Positions 36,361 through 47,992 of a stretch of DNA of 64,000 bases are shown piece by piece; the stretch's first letter is position 1, and every line of letters begins with the position of its first letter. The notes under the pieces were generated by a model. It worked only from the letters and a program-made list of their open reading frames with translations. It searched no databases and was not told the origin of the DNA. The DNA comes from Trema orientale (taxonomy: Eukaryota > Streptophyta > Magnoliopsida > Rosales > Cannabaceae). The translations under genes and the position numbers were made by a program. The DNA is taken from positions 761,883 through 825,882 of the forward strand of contig JXTC01000014.1 in the NCBI GenBank assembly GCA_002914845.1, written 5' to 3'.

Positions 36361-39300
36361 ATGGACATCGACAAGAGTTGGATGAGTATAAAGAATCGAT
36401 TGTCAGCTCAGTTTAGAAGTTGTGCTAAGACTTTTGCTAAGAGATCAAAAGTATTTGTCAACGACCAAGGTAAAATGAGATGTCCATGTAGAAGATATTT
36501 GAATAGGAAATTCCAAGACCCAGATATAGTGGTACAACATATAGTTGAGAAGGGTATCGAACAATCCTATACTATATGGTCATATCACGGAGAATTATTT
36601 CCAGTAGTAACTGTGGAAAGCGAAGACGAAGGGGATGAGATGCATGATCTCATGGCCGATATTGCTGAAGTAAATGGACCAAGTCATGAAGTTGATCCAT
36701 AATTGGATGACATCTCGACAGATGGCGATCAACACTCAGACAAGTTTAGCAAGTTATTTGAGAAGATGGAGAAAGAGTTATATCCTGGGTGCACAAAGTT
36801 CTCATCACTTAACTTTTTAGTTAAGTTGATACATTCAAAGGTCCTCAACAAGTGGAGCAATAAATCATTGATATGTTACTTAAATTATTGCTTGAAGCAT
36901 TTTCAAATGAGACTAATTTACCCGGATCACACTATGAGGCTAAGGCAAAGTAATGTGATATCGGTGTTAGATACGAATCAATTCATATATGCAAGTACGA
37001 TTGTGCTTTATTTTAGAAGGAAAACTCGGAGTTAAATAGTTGTCCGCTATGTGGTGAAAGTCGTTGGGAAGTAGAGAAAAAAGTACTGAAGAAAGTGATG
37101 AAATATCTTCCTATTATACCTCGATTAAAAAGGTTGTATAGTTCTCGGTATATTGCAAAGGACATGAGATGGCATGATTCAGGAAGGCTAAAAAAAGATG
37201 GTGTTTTGAGACACCCTACAAATGGTCTTGCGTGGAAGGAATTTGATCGAAAATATCCTTCATTTGTAGCTGATCCGCGAAATGTCTGATTAGGGTTGGC
37301 AACAGATGGATTTAACCCGGAATATGAGTACCGCTTATAGCATGTGGCTGGTTATACTTCTTCCGTATAACCTACCACCTTGGAAGTACATGAAAGCAGA
37401 CTCAATGATGTTGTCTCTCCTCATCCCTGGTCCTACTGCCCCTGGGAAAGACATGGATATCTTCTTGAGGCCTTTGGTTGATGAGTTGAAGGAATTGTGG
37501 TTAAATGGTGTTGAAACGAGGGATGCAGTAAGTGGTAACACGTTCTGTATGCAGGCTGCAATGATGTGGTCTATCAATGATTATCAATATACGTCTTAAT
37601 GTCAGGTTGGAGTATAAAAGAGTATAAAGCCTGCCCAACTTATAATAAAGAAACTTCATTTGTGGGGATCTGAAGTAAGGTAGCGTATATTGTGCATAAA
37701 CACTTTCTTCTTCTGGATGATAAAAAGAGGAGGAGTAGACAATATGATGGTCAGTATGACTTGAGGCCGCCGCCTAAAAAGTACTCCGGAGATGATATTT
37801 TGAGTCAGTTAGAGCACTTACAGATCAGGTTGCCTGGTAAACATAAAGATTATGGCAGAACAAAGAGGAAACGTACTGCAGTCGAGCTAAATTGGTCAAA
37901 AAAAGCATTTTTTTCGAGCTTGACTATTGGTGGCACTTGTTAATGAGACATAATTTAGATGTCATACACATCGAAAAGAATGTGTGTGACAGTGTCTAGG
38001 GAACTCTCTTGAGCATCGAAGGGAAATCAAAAGATACAGATAAGGCTAGACTTTATCTTGCAGATATGAATATTCGCAAGAAGTTACATTTATACAAAGT
38101 AGGAAACAAGTGGAAGAAGCCACATACTTCTTGCACTTTAAGTCCTGTGAAGCGAAAGAAGTTTTGTTAGTTTATCAAGTCAGTCCAATTTCCTGATGGG
38201 TTTGCTTCTAACTTAGCAAAAAATGTGAGTAAAACAGAAGACAAAATATTTGGTTTAAAATTACATGACTGTCATGTCTTGTTCCAACATCTTCTACCTA
38301 TTGGGATCAGGCCGTATTTGAGAAAAGAAACCTAGGAGACTGTCATTGAGTTATATTTTTTTTTTTCTAAAAGTTTTGTGCATGCACATTGAATGTGGCC
38401 GATCTAGAGAAGCTGCGAAAAAATATTGTAACCATATTAGCTAAGTTGCAAAGAATATTTCTACCCGCTTTCTTTGATATAATGGTTCACTTGATTCTCT
38501 ATTTACTAGAAGAGGCAATACACGGTGGACCCATTCATTTTCAATAGATGTACTCAATTGAGTGAGCCATGAGAGTTTATAAATAGTATGTTCAAAATTA
38601 TGCATGTCCAGAAGGGTCTATTGCTGAAGCGTATGTCATTAACGAGGCACTCACATTTTGCTCTATGTATTTACGGGATGTCAAAACTCGATTCAATCAA
38701 CCCGAACGTAATGAAATTATTATTGATGCTCGACCAAACCGCATATTGTCAGTCTTTAAGTCTGTTGGTCATCCACCAAGCAAAAAAATATTATTATTCT
38801 TAATCTTTCTGATCGGCTTAAAGCTAAGTGGTACATAACGAACAACTGCCCAAAAGTACAAAAATATCTTGACTAAGTATTTTATATCCTTCGATGCTTT
38901 TTGTTCAATGTTATTAAAACTTTCCTAATGTATGATACTACATCCATGTAATGAGTATATGAGAGAGTTGCAGGCTAAAGGTGGTACAAACCTAGAATGA
39001 CAACAAGAAGTTGAGTTTCTTGCATGGTTTAAATCTCAAGTAAGCTTCTCTTGTATAATTTTATAAATTTTGCTAATCTTTATACCAAATTATGTGTTAT
39101 CTAATGATTTTTTTAATAAAAAATAAATCAATTACGAACATCAAGTTTAGACGAGCTCAACAATGAATTGTATATATTGGTTAGTAGATCCAAGTTCTCA
39201 AACTCCTCTTATAATGATTATGTGGTGAACAGGGTAAAGTTTCTAGTTTATATGCATGATAGTAATGCAACACCCAGAATGGTAGTGTCTGTGTTCCTGG

Positions 39301-39912
39301 ATCTGATGAAAACTACTTCTATGGTGTACTAGAACAAGTTCTAGAGTTGTCATATATTAAAGGGTGAAACGTGGTATTATTTAGATGCAGGAGGTTCGAC
39401 ACTGATTCGAGAAAAAAATGGATTCAGCTAGACGAACAATTCACAAGTATATATACGGGTGCAAACTAGTACAAGGAGGACTCATTTATACTTGTATCAT
39501 AAGCATAGCTGACTTATTACACAAATGACGATAAGAATGGGTCATTGTGGAAACTACTTGTTAACAAGTATACGCCTCAAAACATATGGAACTTTCCAGA
39601 TGCAGTAGATGTTTCTGATATTGCATCAACAAGCACCGATGTTCCTATTTTGCAAGAAGCGAATTGTGGGTTGAGCTTCTGAAAATGGAAAATGTTCAAT
39701 TTCATCGGGAAAATGTTGAACCAGATGAAGTTGACAATATTGATGATCTTATCTGTCAAGCTCGTGTTGTGATCCCTAATGACTTCTTAGTTGATGATGA
39801 TGAGTTCGAAGACGATATTTTAGAGGAATACAATGATGAAGAAGTTGAACTTAATGACGATAGTGATACAAATTCTGAAGAAGAAAATAAAATATCTGAT
39901 GATGTAACATAA
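36361..39912 (+). pseudogene. CACTA transposase (TNPD-type) relic
   Basis: It starts at ATG 36361 with MDIDKSWMSIKNRLSAQF, the transposase-associated N-terminal domain with its CPCRRYLN motif (about 36480-36510). Downstream pieces include CPLCGESRWE (37045), LGLATDGFNPEYEY (about 37290, containing a likely catalytic Asp of the Transposase_21 domain), LLIPGPTAPGKDMDIFLRPL (about 37415) and DAVSGNTFCMQAAMMWSI (37525). A DUF4218-like part follows (FPDGFASNLAKNV, LKLHDCHVLFQHLLPIGIR, about 38195-38320). An acidic tail near 39790-39910 (DDDEFEDDILEEYNDEEVEL) closes it. Stops at 36700, 37033 and 37287 and several frameshifts break the gene. TNPD-type proteins cut at the element ends; this copy cannot. 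Confidence 0.9.
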
Positions 39913-40012
39913 TTTTATATTCTAGTGTGTGTAGAGTTTTGAAAATTTTGTGTTTATTATTTTTTATGTTGCTACGCAACGTTTCTAAACTTTGACAATA
40001 TTTTTTTGTAGG

Positions 40013-41510
40013 ATGTCTAGCCACGGGAGAGCTCTCCCAGTGACTAGTTCTACCTTCGGTTCTGGCTCTGGAGATGATAGACGTGATCCCAAAGGAAAGA
40101 GGGTCAGGGAAGAGACAGGAGGTTGTTCGGTCAAAAAAGAACTGAGGAGGCTTAAGACTGACCGATTGAAGGTCGAGTTTTGTGAGAAGATAGGGAAGCC
40201 TATCTTGGACCAGGCCAAGATGTTCTTGAACATTCTTGCTATGAAGGTTAGAGACACCATCCTAGCTTCCATGCCGACGTGGAAGGATGTGAAGAAAGAA
40301 GATATTGAGCTTATCTTGAACCAAATAGAGGTGAATGAGTTTCCTAAAATATTTATTTTAAGCTATTTTAATAAAAGCCTTTATTAATAATTGTCTATTT
40401 TAATTTCGCAGATGAAGTTTGATTATTCTCGGTCTAATGCACTCTTCATAGACTCTATTATGCAGTCCATGATGACATATTTACAAGATTGGTGCAAGAT
40501 GATGCGGAATCATTTTACAAAATGGGGGGTAAAAGGAATATGGCTTTTACTAAGCCCAATCCGTACAAGAACGTTCCCTTCGATCAGTGGAACATTTTGT
40601 GTGATCATTTCAGTTCTCAAAATTTTAAGGTAATTAACATGCTTTTACATAAAAAAAAAAGATAATAATTATTAAGAAGAAATTATAATTAATTGTGAAA
40701 TTAACAACTTGTTGAGTATTTTTGCAGAAAGTCTCAGCATAGAACTCAGAGAATCAGTCTAAGAAATTGTATCGGCATGCACATGGGTCTTTTAGCATGA
40801 TTAGCCAGATGAAAAGTCAAATATTTTCTCTAATCAGTACAAAATATACTATAACCAAATGATCGATCTTTTTTTTCCCTACTTTTTCATAGGGCAACCT
40901 AGAGACCGGAGAGCTGATGAGCCCTATAGACTACTTCGAGAACCGTAATCTCAAGTCGTCTGGTTGGCAGAATGAGTACACCCAGGAGAAACATATAAAT
41001 TATAATATTTACAATATTATTTAAAATATTTAGTTTACGAATGTAAATTTTAATTACTTTAATTTTTATTTTATTTTGTAGGTGGAGATGGTTATGTCTT
41101 GGGCAGAGTCGCTCACTCAAACTCAATCTCGTGCTCAGTTTGAGCTTGGGGATGGTGCCTCATCTACTAAGTCTATGGTGGTGCCAGAACAGGCCGATAA
41201 ATATTAGATCATGTCCAAGGCTTTAGAGACTAGATCTAGGTGGTAGAAAGGGTTAGGAACGCTCCCTCGGCTGAAAAGTGTAGGAGAACAGAGGGCTGCC
41301 AGCACGAGATAAGTCGTTGAGAAGGATACGGAGCACGCACGGCAGATCGACGAGACTCAGTGACAAATGACCGAAAAGGAAACAGAGAACTAACCTTAGC
41401 TCGAGAAGACTCAGCGACAACTCAACGAGCAAAACTGGATGCTTCAAACATTGATTGCAAAGCTCAATGTCAAAATATCACCGCCTCTGCCTCCGCCTCC
41501 AGAAATGTAG
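40013..41510 (+). pseudogene. Second CACTA gene relic (Transposase_24-like)
   Basis: An acceptor-like TTTTTTTGTAG directly precedes the ATG at 40013, so this may be an internal exon start. The first segment begins MSSHGRALPVTSSTFGSGSG and holds a basic region (KKELRRLKTDRLKVEF). An intron is likely from GAG|GTGAAT (about 40330) to TTTCGCAG (40411). After a frameshift the frame at about 40530-40630 reads AFTKPNPYKNVPFDQWNILC with DHFSSQNFK, a pattern of Transposase_24 proteins. Further pieces are NSENQSKKLYRHAHGSF (40743), ETGELMSPIDYFENRN (about 40900) and SWAESLTQTQSRAQFELGDG (about 41098). Such proteins in CACTA elements are thought to bind subterminal repeats. Several stops are present. 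Confidence 0.8.
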
Positions 41511-42239
41511 ACATTTTTTATTTTATAATATGTTCTAATTTTAGATACAATTTGTATATTTTCTTTATTTAATAAAATTTGTGTTAGTATATCTTCTTCC
41601 AAATTTTAATATATTAGTTAACCAAATTAATTATTAATTATTCATTATTATTAATTAATTAATAATTATAACAATCAATTAAATAGTTTTTTTTAACAAA
41701 TTAATAAAATTTTTGTCGACACAGAATTGCATCAGTAAAAGGTTATTTATATTCTATGAAAATATATTCACCGACAGATTTTGTCATTGGTAAAGATATT
41801 TTTATTTTTAAAAATATTTTCGAATTATTTTCACTGATATATTTTGTCGTTGGAAAATATATTGCACTTTTTTAAATTATTTTTTTAATAACTTTCGCAG
41901 ACGAATAAACGCATCGGTAATTGTTAGACTTTCACCGACGCGTTTATTCGTCAATGACAGGCAAACAGGTTTCAAATTTGGTCATATTTTCGCCAATAGA
42001 AAACTTTCTCTGATGTAAACTGTGCGTCCGTAAAAGTTATTTACTCATCGGAGAAGGTTAGTTTTACTGACAAAATTAAATTTCCGTTAGAAAGTGACAT
42101 TTAGCTACGGTCTTACACTGACAACTATCGCCAACGAGGAATTGCGTCGGCAATTGTCAAATAACCTTCGCCGATGTATTTACGCTATTTTTACCGAGGG
42201 AAAAGTACGTCAGCGAAAGTCCTCTTTCTTGTTGTGTAA

Positions 42240-43273
42240 TAATATTGCGACGACATGGAAAGTCATCGTTATTGAGTTATATAGCGATAAATTTATAATG
42301 ACAAACTACTGCATCGACATAGCCAGTGTGATGACAAACTACTGCAAGCCCATAAATTATAATATCTATCTATTTATTTTCTGAAGTTAGATATACTAGG
42401 CTTATAAATAGATCTACTACAACTGAAAAGATATATATAGCTACTAAACTTAAAGACTCAAATTGTAAATGTATTTTTTTTTCATACAAACTTAATCAAG
42501 ATATATCAATTATCAATCTCGTAAAAAATTATATTACAACAAAAAAGATATCAAGAGAAAAAATAGTTCTACTATTTAATTGTGATTTCCCGTTAATGGC
42601 GATGAATGACAATCAAATAAGAGGAAAAAAAGAACTAAAACCTTTTAATTAACAAATGGACATTAACTTGTATAAAAATAAATAAAAAAATAACATGTCA
42701 CAATTGCATGTAATATTTTGACCACAGGTTAGTAAATAACGAGGTTACGAGTGATCACGAGTGGAATACCTAACAACAAGCGAGGAGGTTACTATATATA
42801 GTTACGTAGTAGATTAATTAAGGCCATAGGTTGTTGTTAGATTTTTGTGAACTCCTTGGTTTATAGTGAATTTCTTCATCTCCGTCCATTGATGTAGGCC
42901 AAAATTCAAATTATTAAAATATTTGTGTCATTTGTTTTTTTTCACTACCTATATATATATATATTGTCTAAAATGTATTTTTTTTTTTTTAACTCCTTGA
43001 CATAGCATATATAACTTATATTGTGTTTGGGTGTGAAAAGAAATGAGCAAATAAAGTGGCTTATTTCATTGTTGATGATTCTATAATAAAAGAATGTTAA
43101 TTATGCGCTTTTACTTATTTTAGATTGTATGTTTTTTTTTTTGAGTATTTTTAGTTCAGTTTTTAATAATTTAAATTATTTATTTTGAATTTGATTTGTA
43201 AGTATTTAAATTTAGTTTAGTTTAATTTATTTTATTTCTTTTAATTGATTTAAGTACTTTATCTTTCAGAGTT
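42240..43273. other. End of older element, then AT-rich spacer
   Basis: 42240-42350 continues the subterminal-like motifs of the element interrupted by the 9-kb CACTA (GCGACGACATGG, TATAGCGATAAATTTATAAT). After that, no gene or defined repeat is recognised up to 43273. Confidence 0.5.
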
Positions 43274-43842
43274 AATGACATAAAAATACCCTAATTTTTA
43301 ACATTTCTACAAAATATACCCTAATTTTGAATTTCTATAAGTTAATACCCTTATTTTTAAAATTCTGCAAATTAATACCCTAATTTTGAAATTTACGAAT
43401 TAATATCCTAACATTTATAATTCATGCACATTAATATTTTGACTTTTTTTATTTACAAATTTGTACCATAGGCAAGTTAAAAGATGCAAATAACTCCTTT
43501 TATCTCTCATTCCAATTTCTTTTTTATTTTTTGTTAAATAAAAAGTTAAATAAACTAAATTTATTAGTATTTAATAAGTTCTTATTGAGTAAATGAGGGG
43601 TACAACTTTCCTTTTATTATTAAAATCAATTAATTAGGTATCAAGAGTACAAATTTGCAGAAATTTTAAATGTAAGGATATTAATTTGTAAAATTTAAAA
43701 GTTAGGATATTAATTAGCAGGATTTTACAAGTTAGGGTATTAATTTACAGAAATTAAAAAATCAGGATATGAATTTATAAGAATTCAAAAGTTGTGCTAC
43801 TTTTTGCAGAATAGTTAAAAATCAAAGTATTTTTATGTCATT
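43274..43842. mobile_element. Foldback element with internally repeated arms
   Basis: The left end AATGACATAAAAATAC and the right end GTATTTTTATGTCATT are inverted copies. Each arm (43274-43470 and 43645-43842) is built of roughly 35-40 bp imperfect repeats containing ATACCCTAATTTTGAAATT-like or the inverted GTTAGGGTATTAATTT words. No target duplication was recognised. There is no coding content. Confidence 0.75.
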
Positions 43843-43919
43843 ATTCCTTTTATTTAATTTCGCTAAGTTTTTTCATTTGATTTGATTTTCAATTATTTTG
43901 GAATATGGAAATCCAGCCG

Positions 43920-44240
43920 CGTGCGAGTAAATGAGGAAGTTCTAGGTAGAAGTACAAATATAGACCGCCCGACCCAGCCTATTCGGGTCGAAGAATAAAC
44001 CCAGCCTAAAAATGTAAGAGGAAGACCTGACCCAGCCTTATAGCCGAAGGGGTAACTATCGGGCTAGGCCAGCTTGGTATTATTTTGAAAATATATCACT
44101 TTTTTAATAATAATTTCAAAATTTTAAAATAAACGGCCATTAGGCCAGGGGGCTCACTACCATAGCCTAGCTTGGCCCAGCCTTAGGGTCACGCCTAAGT
44201 AGTATCGAGCCAGGTTGTGGGACAGGTAGCCTGCGGGTTC
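43920..44240. repeat. GC-richer repeat with GCCC-AGCC motifs
   Basis: An island of CGCCCGACCCAGCC, CGGGCTAGGCCAGC, TTGGCCCAGCCTTAG and GGTAGCCTGCGGGTTC within AT-rich DNA. The style resembles common plant non-autonomous repeats, but I could not define ends or class. Confidence 0.4.
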
Positions 44241-44457
44241 AGAAGTGCCAAAACTTAATTTCATTACAATTTTACTTTGATTCAAAAAATCTATAAATTA
44301 TGACTTTTGGGGCTTATTTTTGGACAACTTTTGAGAGTTCAGCCTGTGAGAGAGATAAAGAGACTTCAAAGGAATGAGAGAAACGACAAGACCGAGAGAT
44401 AGACGCTCTCTACTCAAGTTCGCTCAAGAGTTTTTATTTCTTTTAATTTTACTCTTT

Positions 44458-45037
44458 GGTCATGTTTGGCGTCTTGTATAAATATTCTGTATTGTATTAA
44501 TTAAATATAATATCATGTTTGATTGTACTTTTGTATTGTACTATTTAATACAACATCAAAATTTAATACAAACTGAAGAGTATTTTATCTAATACGGAAA
44601 ACAATATATGTGTTACACTGTATTGTAGCATGGTATTGTATAATACTGATAATCCTCACTTTCTTTGTTCTTAATTTCTCTCTCATCATTTTCGCTGTCG
44701 TTATTTTTCTCTCATATGTTTCTCTCACATCACTTTATCCCTTTTAAAAGAGTATTTTTCTAAATAAATTTTCAAAAATGATATTTTTCTAAAATTAATG
44801 TAAGAAAGTGATATTTTTAAAAAAGTAATTTTAGAGTGGTTTTTTTATAAAAAAAATTTCAAATTTGTATTTTTCTATATTAATTTGTAAAATTTGTATT
44901 TTTCAAAAATTAACTTTTAGTGCAATATTTTAATAAAATGCAAAACCAAACATAGTATTGTAATAGAATAATATAATACAATAGAACCCAATGCAGTACA
45001 TTATAATACAATATAATAAGACGTACCAAACGTGACC
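44458..45037. mobile_element. MITE with GGTCATGTTTGG ends, 580 bp
   Basis: The left end GGTCATGTTTGGCGTCTTGT and the inverted right end GGTCACGTTTGGTACGTCTT form imperfect inverted repeats. TTT flanks both sides (44455-44457, 45038-45040). A 3-bp duplication and GTTTGG near the end suggest a PIF/Harbinger-like MITE, though the usual target is TWA. Interior rich in ATTGTATTA/TAATACAAT words. Confidence 0.7.
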
Positions 45038-45595
45038 TTTATATTTCGAATTATATTTTACTTTATTTTAGCGATGAACTAATTTTCTTTTATAGGGCTA
45101 CGATATAGTTGGATTATGAGTGTTTGAATTTTCTTATTTTAATTAAATTAATATTTTTTTTCTAATATATGTTGAGTATTTCAATTTATTGTTAATGCTT
45201 GTGATTGCCTGATCAACAATTGAATGATTTAGAATTGATTTGAGACTGAGAAGTGATAATTGAATTTGACTTAATAGAAATACCATAAATTGGCATAAGA
45301 TAGAGATATTTATATGATTTGTGTAGTATTTATGAATTTCTTGTTTTGAATGAAATTTAACTGGTTTAGAATTTTCATAGAGATGAAGGTTATTTGCCTG
45401 CCAAATTGAATTAGTAATGCTTGATAAAGATTAAAGATTAAGGTAGAAAAATTTACTATCAACATATGGAATAATGATTTGATTTAATTAAATAGGAGAT
45501 TTAAACAGCATTAGTCTTTTTCAAATCGAAAATCCTGGGTCTTTTTCTCCTTGAATTATCATCTATTATTTCGTTTTACTTTTCTGTTGAGTTAG
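45038..45595. other. AT-rich spacer
   Basis: No gene or repeat recognised between the MITE and the proposed solo LTR. Confidence 0.45.
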
Positions 45596-45689
45596 TGTTC
45601 GGGATTTGACCTTATGTTCTGATTAATTAACGAGATCTATAATTAATTAAAACAAAGCAGAGAATAATTCAGATTATGGTTAAATCACA

Positions 45690-45965
45690 AGGTGTACACA
45701 GAAAGGGTCATCACAATACATGCCATGTGTCGAAGTCCCAGTAGGCGGTCGAGATAGAAAATGACACTTCCCATGGTGCTCTTACCACATTGGTGATTAT
45801 AGAAATAACTCGCTTAGTGTACATAAGTGTCAGAGTTATCACAACATTGTGTACGTATTGAAGTCCTGATAGACAATCAATATAGAAAATGATACATCCC
45901 ACAGCGCCTTTGCCATATTAGCGGTTGCAGGGATAACGTACCTACAGTATTATTATTATTATTAT

Positions 45966-45998
<33 letters not shown>

Positions 45999-46135
45999 GT
46001 AATAATAAAAACATAAGTATTATCATAACACTTCCTTAATGCCAAAGTCCCGATAGGCGATTATCATAAGCAACAATTCTTCCTATCGGTGTCCTTGTCA
46101 TGAGAAGCGGTTGCTAAGATAACAAGCTTACGGGA
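45690..46135. repeat. Three degenerate ~130-bp repeats inside the solo LTR
   Basis: GAAGTCCCAGTAGGCGG (about 45731), GAAGTCCTGATAGACAA (about 45860) and AAAGTCCCGATAGGCGA (about 46044) anchor three units. Each is followed by TTCCCA/TCCTATCGGTGTCCTTG-like blocks and GGTTGC...GATAAC. The third spacing is enlarged by a trinucleotide tract. Confidence 0.75.
45948..45999. repeat. (ATT)n(AAT)n palindromic microsatellite
   Basis: A run of ATT triplets passes directly into a run of AAT triplets, forming a perfect potential hairpin of about 50 bp. It lies between the second and third 130-bp repeat units. Confidence 0.85.
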
Positions 46136-47810
46136 CAATAATTATACAATAGTACAGTAATAACAAAAGGGTCTACTTGACTGAGGTGAATAAACTGGCC
46201 ATAATATCAACTAAAAATCAAATACAGAAAATAAGGGGATGAAAATAATAAAGACAATAATAATAATAATAGAAATAATGGGTGAGGAATTATGAGAGAA
46301 CATGAAATTCCGAACTTATGCCACAGGTCAGGCACAGAGTTCAAGGAGAGTAGCTTGGGGCTCACAGATCACTGAAGTACAAGATACAAAGACTGTATGC
46401 AAAGAAACTTCTTATACAAGTTAGTAGAAAGTATGATATAAAAATAATAAGATGATAGAAAAGTGATATATAGGTAATAAAATTAAGAAGGTGTGATATT
46501 ATTGTAAGAATGAAGTAAATGGGCTTGGGACATGCAAGAGAATGGATATGGGCCTAGGAATAGATACATGCAAAAGTATCTAAGCCTATATGAATATTTA
46601 GAAATATATCAATATTGGAAATTTATTGACTAAACTCTACACATGCGTGAATATGTAAAATAGGTATATATATATGTATGTGTGTATATATATATATATA
46701 TAAAGTGAAGAGATGAAGGCAGGTTGAATTAAAGTAATAAGATGATGATAGAGATGCAAGAATTAATGAAGAAATAAAGGTATGCAAAATAACATGCACA
46801 TGCTACGTATATATGAACACATGTGAAACTTGGAAGCCATGGCTTGAGGGAGATAATGAAGTGATGGTGGTGGTGTTGATGTTTTAGTGGTGGCTGCAAG
46901 TTGAAGAATGGATAAAGTATGGTGGTGATGTGAACGAGAGATGATATGAGAGCAAATCAAGGTTTCGGGTTGATATATATGGAGATGTGACTACGATGAG
47001 AAAATAACAAGATGGTGGTGGAGATGTTGACGGCTGTGGATGAGCACCAACGAAAAAGGGAAATAAAGAGAGGAAGGGGATTTGAGGGTCTCGGATGAGT
47101 AAGGGAAAAAGCAAGAACGAGAGCCAAAAGAAAAAGAAAGAGAGAAATTGTATTACTGAAATTTGATACTCAAAAAATTGTTCTACAAGTGGGGGAGGTA
47201 CCCCCTTATTTATAGACAAGCTTTGCCTTGATTTACAAGAAGGTTTATGCTACAAGGGAATGAAGTGCCAAGCCTTTACTGACTAGCCTGGCTTGTTGTA
47301 CAAAGGGACTAGGCGTTAAGTTTTTACTAGCCTAAGCTAGCTTAATGTAGAACTACTTAGGCAACAAGTACTTGTAGTTACAAGATCTCTAGAAGCTTCT
47401 AGAAGTCTCTAGAATCACGAGCATGGCTTAAATTTGAAGTTGGTAGCTCATACACGAAGGAAGGAGCTCCAAAACGACATGCAATTCGGCTTAAGTGATG
47501 TGTAGTTTGGCTTCACTCGTAGTCCAAGTATTGATGAAAAGGGCTTAAACAACATGTAGTTTTGGCTATACTACATGTTGTTTTCTTGAGTTTATGTCAT
47601 GTAGTTCCACTAAGCTTGTTTAAGCCTTGCTAATCCCATACTTAATTAGCAATATATCATACTTAGGGGTTAATTCTAAAAATCAGAAAAATCCCAAAAC
47701 AGTCAGTTATTAGAGTTCTTTTCGGGTTATTTTTCTTTTTGATTGTAATCACATAAAATTAGGGTTAGATTAATTTTCGTAATTAGTAAATGTAGCACTT
47801 GTGAGAATTA

Positions 47811-47816
47811 TTTATT
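47811..47816 (-). terminator. Polyadenylation signal candidate of the GLTP gene
   Basis: AATAAA on the - strand lies 177 bp beyond the GLTP-gene stop codon. Distance and sequence are acceptable for a plant 3' UTR; not tested further. Confidence 0.35.
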
Positions 47817-47992
47817 ACAATATTGTACACTTGCAATTATCTTATACAACAATAATTCATTAGGCAAGTAGCCTACTACGTAGTAGTAATGTAGATTATC
47901 AAATATAATATTTAGTCCACACTATTTATGTTTTTATAGATATGTGTCTCGTTGATTTTCTGAAGACATAAAGAGAAGGGATTCAGTTGAAA

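Larger units (their letters stand above)
33258..42236 (+). mobile_element. CACTA (En/Spm) DNA transposon, 8,979 bp, decayed but complete in outline
   Basis: The left terminus is CACTACAAGAAAG and the right terminus is CTTTCTTGTTGTG, with one mismatch in 13. A TAA target duplication lies at 33255-33257 and 42237-42239. Subterminal arrays of CACCGACG/CGTCGGTG motifs occur at 33300-33430 and 41720-42215. Internally there is a TNPD-like gene relic and a second Transposase_24-like gene relic, both on the + strand, which is the standard two-gene layout. Non-coding internal parts include (CT)n tracts (33560-33670), a GTGTGCACAC palindrome cluster (34870-34980) and a degenerate AAAATACCCCTA repeat (35320-35840). 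Because of its breaks it should not be self-mobile. Confidence 0.93.
45596..47701 (-). mobile_element. Probable solo LTR, 2,106 bp
   Basis: It begins TGTTCGGGAT and ends ATCCCAAAACA, which gives a TGTT/AACA inverted terminus. The flanking pentamers GTTAG (45591-45595) and GTCAG (47702-47706) agree at four of five bases. On the - strand a promoter-like CTATAAATAAGGGGGTACC (about 47200-47218) is followed by a CT-rich start region, as in plant LTR U3-R. No internal retroelement genes adjoin either end. Orientation is inferred from that promoter. The imperfect target repeat makes the ends tentative. Confidence 0.6.

Noticed and set aside
43274..43842. CCCTAA words suggesting interstitial telomere repeats
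   Set aside because: They are spaced 35-40 bp apart within larger units and are not the contiguous plant telomere heptamer.
46763..47219. Open frames on the - strand of 65 and 111 codons
   Set aside because: They lie within the proposed solo LTR, at and after its promoter-like sequence, with no domain.
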